The notes under the pieces were generated by a model. That model saw nothing but the letters and a program-made list of their open reading frames with translations. It was not told the DNA's origin and did not search any database. From Neelides folsomi (taxonomy: Eukaryota > Arthropoda > Collembola > Neelipleona > Neelidae): a stretch of 64,000 nt of DNA. The stretch lies in contig JAQGBZ010000001.1 of the NCBI GenBank assembly GCA_034687125.1, forward strand, positions 620,001 through 684,000, read 5' to 3'. Within the stretch, counting starts at the first letter, position 1; every line of letters starts with the position of its first letter. Positions 38,301-51,200 of this stretch are shown piece by piece. The position numbers and the translations under genes were made by a program.

Positions 38301-39233
38301 TTGAATAACAAATGTATAAATACTCCATCTCACTCTCTGCTTCCGTTGAGAAAATGGAATCATGTTCCACAAGAGAGAAAGAGGAAAATAATACCACACA
38401 ATATTTAATTTCATTTAATGAGACTAATGATGTTATAACTATAAGTATGCGAACGTGAACCTTCTTATACACTAGCATTATATTTAATGCATTTGGCTAT
38501 ACTTGTGTTTGTCCCTTGTAATTTATTATGTACGGTTTCATACCTTAAGCAAGATCGCCTTTCACTCATTAGTCAAAAGCTTATTACTTAAAGAGTTGTC
38601 GTGTCAGTTTGTATAAACCAAGCACAAAAGGTGAATTCATTAAACAAAGTAACGACCTTCAATTCAATAAAAGGGACTAAAAAAACACCCTAACTTTTCA
38701 CATACCTCATGAAAGTTTTCTTCAGTGAAATTGGTCGCGACATTGTCCCGAATTGATTGTAGAAATTTGACAAACATCCCATCAACTTCCTCAAGGTCGT
38801 CGACAGTCACTTCTTCCCCAACCAACACTTTCCAGATGAGAGGAGCAAGCGGAATGGCGACAGGTTTCTTGGTTCGAACGGCCACTCCAAATAAAATTCC
38901 TTTGGGAGAAAGAAGAGATTTATAAATTCTTAATGAATGAATTGACTGCAGAGATGCCGAACCGCCGTTGCGGACGACAAGTCTAGAAGGAGAATAAATG
39001 TAAACTCCGATCAATTCGTATACCAATAAATTTGAAAGCGAGTAAATCTTCGGAAGTGGTTAAGTCCGGGTTGAGAAGAAATCGATCCCTGTTGTATCCA
39101 ATATCATTGGACGAGTTGGGAGTTGGGATAAGATAAGGTACGGTTCCCTTCGTCAGCTCAAGACACATTTCAGTGATTGTGTCATCAAAAACTCCTCCAG
39201 CATCGTCGGCGCCTTCTCCGATCAATTTTACCT
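35306..39233 (-). other. HERC1: HERC1 HECT catalytic domain exons
   Basis: The C-terminal HECT region begins with [20 protein letters not shown] (about 39233) and continues through [59 protein letters not shown] and [20 protein letters not shown]. It ends with [16 protein letters not shown]. The ubiquitin-accepting cysteine codon is at 37084-37086. The last exon (35437-35306, 43 residues) follows a 1.6-kb intron and ends in an acidic tail. Confidence 0.93.
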
Positions 39234-42200
39234 GTGTTGGAAATGATAGGAATTTTATAAGATATATTCCTTACTTCAACGACCAATGGAAAGGAAAAAG
39301 CAAATCGATATTGAACGTTCGAATAAATAAATGCCTTCTAACTCAAAGCTTTTAATCACACTTAATCCATTTGCAAATGAAATATAAATCTTTAATCAAT
39401 GGAGGCTTATGATAATAAATGGGCGTATAATTTCAATTATCGCTCCTCATTACTGGGATACATTTAACTAATACAAAGAATAATTGGATTTAAATTAAGC
39501 CTTTCTTCCCATTCCTTACAATGAGCTTAACAATGAGGCGTTAATAACAAAGTGAAGTGGCAAATACCTTCCAAGCCCTTGATGGCAGACGAAGTTCTGG
39601 TTGAGGAAGCTGAACAACTTGTTTGGAGACTTGAGTGAAAATTGGCTTTTTCTTCCCTCGATTCGTAAGCCGCCTGACGGTAATTTGTGGTCCATACGTT
39701 CTTGATTGAATCATCGTTCGGCTCAAAGTTCGGATGAAAGGCAAATTATAAATCCTCGGTGTATATAGAGGACGGAGTTTAGGACAAGTTGGAATATATG
39801 TCGGATCAATCTTGTATGCGGTCCCCTGAAAATAATCCCGTGTTAAATCGTTTCATCAGATTGGTAACTCACAGTCAGCAAAGACTGAGGATCAAGTAAT
39901 AACTTTTTTACTTATAAATAAATGAATAAAACTTCCTTGATAATGTTTATATGTGCAATTTTTAAAAAAAATCAACTAACGGAGGCAGTGAGCGGGAGAA
40001 AGTTCCATGAAGAGTAAAGGAGATCAGAGAAGCTATATAGGATTTTTAGCCTCCTTCTCAGAGTGAGTATAGGAATATCTTGAAGGCGAGGGTACTGAGG
40101 CGGAACCGACTCCGGAGTCCCGAGAATTAAATCTTCGCCTGAGTGAAGATTTTTCCCTTTATCGCATCTCCTCGCTGTCCAGGCAGCACTGTGAATTCGA
40201 CCGGCAGAAACCTTCGCACAACAACATCCAATTACATTAGCCCCTTATTTATTGCCCCACTTTACATATGTTTAATTTTTAACCCCTTACTTGTTGGATT
40301 CCTTTCAGGTTGGGGATTTTTTCCGGCTCCCTCACCGTGATAGTCTGAGATTTGACAATAATTGGTAATTAACACAAATTGCATATTTGGATAAAATACA
40401 AATGAGGGGAATTGAACAAAGGGTAAATGTAATTAAATTTGGGGTTCAAAGGGAAGGTGAAGGACGAGTTGAATTTTAAATAATTTCCTTACGTGTCCAA
40501 GTCCAAGTTGTCCTTCGCTGTTGCTTCCCCACCCGTAAACATCTCCTTCTACCGTAACGCAGAGAGTATGCTCAGCACCGACCGAGATATCCACTATAAC
40601 TTTGTCATTCAGGCTTGTGATCTAAAAAGGTTAATTTGTAGCATGAAAGAGATTTCTAACATTTGATATCCAGCTCTTTGACTTATAGGAACTTACTGGA
40701 ATGGGTCGATTTTGATATCGGGAATGGGAATGGCCTATGAGTCTATCCATTCCACAAGTGTAAACATTTCCTTTCTTGCTCAAAAAGACTGTAAATTGAG
40801 TCCCGCAACAAACTTTGACGATCCCAACATTTTGAAGGTCGTCAATTAGCTGTGGAGTGGCAGCTGGATTTGAAGATCCAAGACCCAATTTTCCGTTTTC
40901 TCCATCTCCAAAGGCCTATTTAAATAAGGATATGATCAAATGATTGAAACCAAAAAGGATTTAATGAAATTAATCGAACATGTAATAAACTTACCCAAAC
41001 GCAATTTCCATCCGCCGATACGCAAATGGTATCTAAAATTTATTTATTGGTTTCATAAAGATCATATCACAAACATCACATAAAATATTAGCCACAGAGA
41101 ACCTGAGAGCAATTAATCATATTAGAACTTACGAGCGAGTCCGCACGCGATAAAACCGATTCTTTGTTGAAGCAAAGCCTGAAGTTTTTCTGGAGTCTTT
41201 TTATTTCCCACGTTCCCAAGTCCAAGCCTTCCATATTCAGAACTTCCAAATACAAAGACTTGACCTTCGGCGTTTAACACTGCAGAATGTTTAAATCCAC
41301 AAGCGACCTTAGGAAGATAAACAGCTTTTAATATAAATTTTAATGAGTCAAACAACTTAAATTAATTTATGACTAAAATTGAACAAAATGAACTGAATTA
41401 TTTGAATAGATATAAGTTGTATAGTGTGGTGGTTAATGCATGTTATATATTGAGATATTATAAAATCATACTTGAATAATTGTTTCATTTCGCAAAGCCT
41501 CAATTTGTTTTGGTTTTCTTTGCCTATCGGACGTCCCATGACCAAGTTTTCCATAATCTCCGTCACCCCATGAGAAAACTTCACCTCCTTCAGCAAGAGC
41601 CAAACTATGCCCATCAGACCCACAAGACGTTGCAAGAGCGATGATGACGTAGCCTGATTAGTTATTTGCTAATGTACTTCCCGACTTTATGGATTAAAAT
41701 GACATTTAATTAATTACCTTGCAATGCAGATATCACGGTTTGTGTATGAATATCATCGGAATTTCCATGCCCTAGCCTTCCATAGCTCCCTTCTCCAATA
41801 GAGAGAACCGCCCCGTTGCCGTTAATGAGAAAAGTACAATTTTGTCCGCATATGATTTGCTGAGATCCACAGAATAAAGGTGCAGTTCTTGGGCAAATGA
41901 TGTGCCTTCCTATACATTAAAATTCAAATGTTAAAATTGTCATCTATAATTTAAATGTTGGAAATTTGGAAATTGTGAAAATTGAATTATACCATTAGGA
42001 AGAGTCGCGTCTCCCAGTTGGCCATGTCTTCCATTTCCCCACATGTAAACTATACATTTTCCTCCAAATTGCCAATCATTCGGTTGCTGGGTAAAAAATG
42101 ACATTACTTGAGAATCCATTTCAAGTGTAAAATCAATAGTATTGTCATCTTCTTCCTCTGCAAAATCAATAAGTCAAGTTTATGTTTTTTCAACATCTCT

Positions 42201-45200
42201 TTTGGCTAATAATAATGCTTTACAAAAGTAAGGTTTCATATATACCAATTTTATATTTTTCAACAAAATCAGTTGGGAATGTTGTTCTATTTAGTAAAGC
42301 CTCAGCAGTTCGGATTGTTAATCCAAGATTTTTTAACCAATGCCAATTATTCGCTATATAAAGAAAAATCATCATGTAATATCAAACAAATGATCATTTA
42401 TGAAATTGTGATTCAAAATCAATAATTTATACGTTTAGCGAGATCAACGCCATTTGAAGATTGATTATTGCTTCCGATGACTTTATCAACTCCTAAATTG
42501 AGAGCCAAACCAGCAAGCCCTTGAAGATACTTTGAGTAAATCAAATGATCGTCAATCTTCGACTTTTCGTATTCGTATTGTTCCTGAAATAAATTATTTT
42601 CATTTTTAACTTTAAAGACGTCCGTTATTTATTAATTAATTAAGTATAAATAATTAAATTAATGATAAATATAAAATCATACCTTCATCATATTTGGGAG
42701 GTAAGTAAGAAGAGCTTTAAAAGTCGGCATCAAATGCAATGCGTTGAGTCCCTGATGAAGCAAGACAGTTCGGCAATTGGCAAGAACGAGAGTATCCTTC
42801 AACTTTTCCTCGTGATAATGAATCAATTTCACTTCCTAAAAAAGTATAAAAATGGGAGTGTGAGAAAAGTGTAATTTTATAAATTAAATGAAACTTTATA
42901 TAGACTTTATACCTTTGATCGAGTAAATGAGGCTGTAAGAGCAACATCTCCTGCCCAACATAGATTCGTAACTGATCCTTGCCCAGTAACGGTGTACATT
43001 AAAAGTCCAAACTCGACCGACCACATATTAATAGTCCCATTTCCTTTCGAACATCCTGTCGCCAAAATGGATCCTTTTGAGTTAAAGCTCAATGCTGTGA
43101 CCGGGAAATATGGATGAGCTCGGAGACAATGCATCAGCTTGATCTTCCCAGAGTATTTGAGAACTTCTTCCAAACTCTGATTTTTCGGAATGTCCACACT
43201 CCAGATGTTCACATTCCCATTGTTAAATCCCAAAGCAAAGATCCCTCCGGATCTACTCTTAGAAACGACAGGGGACCAGATGAGAGACACGGGCTCATGT
43301 TCACACTCAATTTCTTCCGTGCACGTCCAATATCCTTCCAGTTCAAGCCAAAGGCGACATATTCGATCAGCTCCACAAGTTGCCAATATTTCTCCTTGTG
43401 GGTCAAACTTAAGCCCAGTTAAACCTCCTTGATGGGCTCTATGGATGAGTGGTTTCTGCTTCAGTTCTCTCTTGCAGAACTTAAGCACCCCATCAAAGTA
43501 ACCGACAGCGAAGAATTTATCGTGGTAAGCCCAATCAATAAACCCAACTCCGCCTACAGATATTTGACATAAATAGGGTCATAAAAATGCAAATTCATAT
43601 CCAATGTGCCATAAAAAACTGAATTTAAATAAAAGTGCTCTGCTCACCCATGCTTTGCTCTTCTGCACCAAAAATCTCCTCAGTGGAGAAAATAGATTTT
43701 GATTGAATAGTCACGAGCGACACGGATCCTAAACCATGAACGAATTGGAATTGGAATTTTCAATAAAGAGATTTCAATATTACCATCAACACGACCAACA
43801 AGTAAGAAATCGAGATCTTCTGAGGTAGAAAATTTTGGCCAAGCGAGAGACGTGATCATGGCGGAATGATCTTCAATGTGACATTCAGAACTTGCGAGGA
43901 TCCAAATATTTAGGCAATAATTCATACTTGCAGCTAAAAATCTTCCGTTTTGTGACCAACATAAATTCTATAGGGGTAAAATATAAAATAAACTTATCAT
44001 ACAATAATACAATCCAAAATTCAAGAATTAGGTAACTATTAATTATAGTACTATTTGTTCTATATTTAAACTTAAAAGCAATAATTCATTTGGCAAAACT
44101 AATTTTATAGAGAAATAATTACCGAGATCAATTCACCACTCAATTCATTCCCAAACATGTTTGATGACTTTTGAAACATTAAAATATGCTCAAGCACCAC
44201 GTTTTTATTTTGAATAGACCATGTACGAACAGTACCATCGTAGCCACTAAAATTTGATAAATTTTATGATTTGTATTAATTACATGATGTATACAATTTA
44301 ATAAGAGAAAATAAATTTTAATTTTACCAGCTAGCAAATTGGCCCTTCTTTTGGATCCATTCCAAACAAGTAATTCTATTTTCGTGGCCTCTCACATCAA
44401 TTGTCAGACATTTTGGCATTACGTTGCACAGATCAGAATAATTTATTGTTTCTGGATTTGTGAGTCGCGCTGTATTTGCTCGTGTTGTTAAACATTTAAC
44501 CTACAAAATCAAATGATTGTTGAGCCCATACTTATAAGAAACTCACAACATCGATAGACATGTTATGGTATTTATGAATTATTATGAAATTACCAGTTGT
44601 TCTGTAGCCCATTGTCGATAAGGACCAGTCATTCTTGCAGACATAATGCAAGAGGCGAGTGAGTCCAGCAAGAAAAGTGAAGAGTCGAAATTAACTTCTG
44701 AAGGACTTGCTGGAGTTTTCATTGGGTCTAAAAAAATTAAATACAATATAATCAGTGATGAAATATCAATTAAGAAAATAAAAAATATTAAACACACCTT
44801 TATCAAGAAGCGACAACGCAGGATGAGAACATAAAAGATTAACAAGACACATTGTCACCAAGAAATTTGGTTGTTGCATATTTTCCACTGTACTGTTCAC
44901 TTTAATAAATCCAACAGATGCACTCAGAAGTTCCTAAACGTTTAATATTTTTCTTGTCAATTTTTGTTCATGTAATTGATCAATATGAAATATGTATTGG
45001 AAAATCTATTACTTACCCTTGTACATAAATCTAATACGAGCTTAGCAGGCTTAACGTCAGAAATAATTAGCAACTCAATTGCACGACTGATATGTTGTAA
45101 CTTATTGCAAATTCGATCATCAAATGGCATATTGATTCGACTTGCTCCGAAACGATTTAGATGCGAACTTGTGTTGTAAAATTTCTTTTCGTCCTCATTT

Positions 45201-48200
45201 TTGCCATCTTGAGATTGCATTCTGTCTGCAGCAGCTAAGCACATGATCTTGATAAGCTTATGAATATCAGCAAGGCCAATTTTTTCCAGTGCAGAGATCA
45301 AATCACAGGACCAATCGCTAAAATTATAAAATAACACAATTATTTACTAATTAGTAGAAGTAGTAAATACAGATTTAAATGGTTTGAGATTTGAAAGTTA
45401 CAATAAAAAGTTTTTTTATTTACCTGATACTAAACATTGTCAAAGTCTGCATTATCAAATTTCTTGAAATGAGAACTTGTGCAGCTTCAGTTGAATTTTT
45501 TAGTGCAGTGATCCGCTTTTTCGATTCGTCTAATCCCATTACTTGTTCTCCTAAATTACGGGCATCTTGAGCTACAGTCACAGCTATAACAAAAATCGAG
45601 CTTAAGATCCGTTATAATTTTGTTATTTTAACTCTATTGTATACCTAGAAGCTTATTAATTAAAAGATTTATAAAAAAAGATGATTTCTTACGTTTAAGC
45701 TCACAAACTTTGTCAACAATCCTGGATCCTAAAGGATCAGTTTCTTCAAAAGGAATATGATTGGGATAAGGCTTTCTTTCTCTTAAACCAAGGTAAGGTA
45801 AAACTCCTAAATAAGAATCCACACCTGGAATCAAAGAACTTGTTATGAAAAAGAAAAAAGTGTAATTAAATATTTTTATGATTATCAGTATTTTATGATT
45901 AACGACATCAGCAATAATACTTAATTACCTTCTCGGTTTACATTAGTTGGTAATGATGCTCTCATAATAGCATCAGTTACTTGATCTTCAATTTCTCGAG
46001 CTTCTAATGCTTCATTTGCACTTGGTGCCATAGGAAGGGGTGGAAGTGAAAGTGAAGTTTCATTTCCAATGTTGGCAAAATGGCTAAGGTTCATTTGAAG
46101 TCTGTGAATGTTTCTTCCCCCGTTCACTTCATAGCATTGAGGGCAAAGATGATAGAAAGAATCTAAAAAATATTTTATTAAGATAACAAATACTTTATTA
46201 TTATTAGCCATTTCAATTTGGATAATAAAATACCTCGAACTTCGCCACAGAAACCATCCATAGTTCTTTGAAGACAACCCTGATGCCTCGTCTCGAAATG
46301 ATTAATAATATTCGGTTCAAGTGATGAGCAAAAACAACACAAACCACGCTCTCCTTGTTGAGTTGGAACTGTTACAATTGGAATCTAAAAGAATTATAAA
46401 AATACGTTAAAAATGGTATTGGTTGATGATTGGATTATTAATTATTATCATTTAGCTCAATAAAATATTTTAAAAATATTTAAACATTACTCGGAATAAA
46501 CTTGTAGTTGTTTCTTGTGAACTTCGCACAAATCTGATAAAAGCCTCATTTCTACTTGTTGCTTGCGTTTGTTCATGTTCTTCTTCTTCGAATGGAACCC
46601 ACGGGCGATTCGGATCATGGTAAGGAGTTCTTCTTAATCCTCTGCCAATCCCTCTTTCAGAAGGATATCTTGAAATAATGTCCTCGAGTGCAGCAGGATT
46701 CACTCGCTCATTTGGAACTAAATAATAATTGTTGTCATTTGATTCAAATATATATATATATAGTATTAAATTATTTTTAATGAAGATTTAAGCACAGATT
46801 GACTAAAATATTCTTACAGGTTGGATTATATCCGTTGTCTGGAGTTGGAGGAGGACCTCCTTGAAGTGGAACAATTTGCAGTGGCCTTTCAGCACGGACT
46901 GTTTCCGAACGTCGAGTTTCCTATAATTGAATAAAATGTAAAATTTATATATGTACAGAAAATATAAAATGAAAAAGTATGGTAAAAGTTTATTTAACCT
47001 AAAAGTATAAGTACAATTTTTTAAATTAAATATTTAAATAGTAAATAAACAGACCTCATATCTTGTTAGCTGTTCAGCAAATCGACTTTGAGCAGGAGGG
47101 CCCAAAGACCAAGTTCTGGGGAATCCAGTTTCATCCGAATCAATGCTGGGATTCTCAAGCATCCAACTAGCGAGTTGGCTTATTGACGCCACAGACAAAT
47201 CTCCAGTTAAACCTAAATAAAAATAATTTCTTAATCTTTTAAAAGTTCATCCAGTGCTTTATTATGTCGTAATAGCAAATGACTTTTTTTAAATATCTCA
47301 TCCGTTTTGTACCTAAAGCTTGCATTGCACTCCGTATGTGTCTAGGAGAAAATCCCATTTCGAGAAGCGGTGATGGTAATCTGTTTGCTCTGCTGGTTAG
47401 GTTAGTTTGACCTCTCACTTCAGAAACAGGTGGTGGTGGTGAAGGAGAACTTCTTTGACGTCGTCGTAACGAATGTGTATGTGTGGCTAAACTCCTCAAA
47501 TATCCCAAACTTCTTCCAATAGCGGCGTTTCTCTCTTCTTCTTCAGCCTCTCGAGCTTGTCGGATTTCCAAAACTCTTTGCCTTGCATTTGCTATTTCTT
47601 CTTCTCTGCTTCTTTGACTTGTCCTTTCTTCGTCAGCTACAAGATTGCCCCGATCTAATCAACCAAACATTAAATATGAAAAAGATTTAAAAAATAATGA
47701 TGATAATTTAAATGAATTCAAATTGCCTAATCTGGAACCCGGATAAATTCGTCCAGCTATTGATGCCAATGTCATAGGGAGAGAAGCTCTACTCGATGTT
47801 CCTTTTATCACAGGTGTTTGAACAAGTTCCTCCTATTTAAGTTAAGATTAATAATGATCAAAATTAATAAATAAGAATAAGATAATAAAGTTAATTTTGT
47901 AAACCGTAAAAGTATTTACCGAAGACTGTTTCTTTTTTGTTACAATTCCAATTTCTTGTGGACTTTTCCCAACAGAAGTGGATTCTTCAACATCATTAAA
48001 ATAAGGAATACTCGAAGTAGGTCGTGGTCCAATCACATCCAAAGTTTGTTTGACATGTAAATGATGTATTACAGTATGAACGCGTTCAAGTTCAAACAGA
48101 GGAACAAGTTTGGGCATTTTACACGCTTTCACGCTCATCTGGATAATTTGTTATATATTTAATTTAAACTTTAAGATAAAAAAGAAATGCAATTTAAATG

Positions 48201-51200
48201 TTATATTTAGCTATATATTGATAAAAAAATATATTTTACCTTGACCAGATACACAAAAGCTTCAGCTAAACTTGACTGCAAGTCAAAAGTTTCAGAACAA
48301 TATGCGCATTCCCCATCAATCAAACCAACTTTTCCACATTTCGAACAAAGAATTTCACTTTCTTCTTTTTTAACATCATCTTTTTTTTCGCTCGTTGTTG
48401 GCTTTAAATTCTTCTTTTTCTTTGGAACAAGAAGACATTCGGCGAAATGACTACAACTCAGAATTGTATTCAATGATTTCATAGCACCAAACTGAACAAA
48501 GGCAAGCTTAACAAAAATATCTTCCAGCTCGAGTTCACATTTCTTCTTTAAGGGCTGTAATAAAGCAATTGTAAATTAGTGTTAATTATTGAATAAAATA
48601 TAATTTATTAATTTATCACGTCAAAAGGAAAAAAGCATTTTTCCTACATTAGATTCATCAAAGGTAAATTTTGCATTATTTCCCGAGGTATCTTCAGGCA
48701 TTGGAAGTGGCTGTGCCAAATCCATGCTATTTTTTCTTGTGACTTCTTGAATAATGTCTGAGACCTGCATGTGAATAAATATACGTTCAATTGAATTCAT
48801 TGGAATTTACTTTTAAAAAATTACATAAATTATGTTACATTCAAGTTATAATACAAATTATAGCTATGCTATAAAAGTAAAAATTATACACATGTATGCA
48901 AGTTTTATGACGCATGAATAAATGGTTAAAGTTTTAAAATATGTTTGACCAAGCTGCATTTAGAGTTTTTAGAGATAACTTTTAGCCATTAATTTTCCCA
49001 ATAATGGTTAAAGTAAATATGGTCTGTGTAATTTCATTAGCTCTAAATTTGTTCACTCTGATGAAGACCATCCTTCCTTATGATGATGGTAATAGCAAAT
49101 AATTGTGGAACCCGTTAAGTATGCGACTTTTTGGAACTTTCATGAGCGCAAGGGGAGCAACCGGATGGAAATGATTATTCCAAGACTGACAACCTCATTG
49201 TTTTTCAACTGCATCTCAAGATCTTTTCATCACATTCGCTCATTCAGTACCAATTTGTTCAAAGTACAGTTCATATCTAACGCTGAAGCTCCCTATCTTT
49301 CTCTTAATTTTTGGTTCCTTTTAAATTACAAGTTATGTGATACAATGTCATCCGCATCAACTTGTCAAATTAATAAGTTAACAAGTTGACATTTAAAGAT
49401 ATGTAATTATATGAGAAATTGGCGAATGTGGCTTTTGAGGGTGCATTTGAAAAGGAGCAGTGGCTACGTTGGAGGTGTTTGTGTTATTATGTAACTAGAA
49501 ATGGTTGAAGATTACTGTGCCTCTGCCTTTGATAAAAAAGAAATAAAGATAAAGATACATCAAATAATATTCAAATACCTATAGACCGGTTAATAACAGT
49601 TAACACGTTAAAGTGATTGTGATTGGGAACCAATCGAGGCATTTTTACTTCATTCAAAATTGTGCAAAATTATTGAGTGTACATTTAATGTGAGTTTTAA
49701 TTCATGGTGATCACACTGCATCACTGCATAATTAAGTTCGATAATCCCATCAGAATTTTATATCGCTATTTAAAGTGAGATACATACATTTAGCATTATT
49801 GTATACTAAAGGTGCAAGTGGAATCGAATTCTAACAATTTTTATATTATACAATAGGTAATATTATTTAGATCATCGACAATCTACAGAGTTTTATCTTA
49901 TATTAGTGTTGTAAATAAAATAGACCCAATTTCAAAACATTCGTTGTCAATAAATTACTAGCATAATAATACGTTCGCAAAATAAATGAATTATTTAATT
50001 AAAATTGTAATCATTTAAAGTGATAGTTAAAGTGAAAGTGATATGGAGGAGTTAACGGTAAAAAAATTATTATTTAATAAAATAAGAAAGTGACCAATTA
50101 AATTGTTCTCTGTAGTTCTCTACATATAAATATATTAACTAATAGACCATGAGTGCAAATGGTGAAGTAAGTTGTGTGTAAATATTTTTAAATTATTATC
50201 AACAATGTAAAACCCAAAACTTATTTAAGTTTAAAAAGACTATTAAGGTTTAATGCCTCTTGAAAGCCAATTTATATTAATGTTAAATAACTGATATTGC
50301 CTGAACATGAATCTCATTTCACAGACAACTAAAAATAAATTCGTATGGCGTCGCTTCATTGTGATTGCTTCAATTGTTGCTGGACTCAATATTGTTCTCA
50401 TTACCCGTCAAACAAATCATAAATCTCTGAATTACAACTTCATTCCAAACGTGTCGACCTTAGAAAATTATGAAAGTGATACAGGTGAACAAATTGTAAA
50501 ATATCCTGGAGAAATATTAATGGAAATGGACGACAGAGAAAAGGAGCATTTGCCCAATAATGAGGATGAGAACAATAATGAAATCGAGCTTGAAATTGAT
50601 CCAACTGACTATAATATCAAAACTGACCTCGTCCCATCACCAAAATCCAAACCCAATGTAAATAATGCGAATATATTCAAAATTAACTCTAATTTTAATG
50701 AAAGTTACCAATCACACACTACAAAAACAAATACAATACAATCACCCAAAAAGATCCTTGTATGGAATTCATACTGGAAATCAAAAGCAATTTGGCATAA
50801 AATCTTTTCTGAAATAATCCACGGCAAATGTCCCGAATCCAACTGTGTATTAACAACTGATCAATTTGAAATTGACTCATCTGATGCAGTAATCATCCAT
50901 TTGCTTGATCTCGCTGAAGAGAACTACACTATTCCACTGACAAGAAAAGAAGAGCAAATTTGGATAGCCATGACATATGAACCTCCCTACATTATGAAAT
51001 TCTCCGGTCTTAATTTTACCAAACTGAATGGTCTCTTCAACCGGACAATGTCTTATAGAAGAGACTCCGACATTATAACTCCACATGGAAGTTTCTCTAA
51101 ATATTCTCCAGCTCCATTTCCTAATTACATGTCCGATTGGTTCAACTCCCACGATCCAATTTCTATTCGGAATTATGCTGAAGGGAAAAAACGTCTCGTT

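Noticed and set aside
49105-49389. 94-residue plus-strand frame in the HERC1 intron upstream of the fucosyltransferase
   Set aside because: No start or splice context, low-complexity residue make-up and no recognisable motif.
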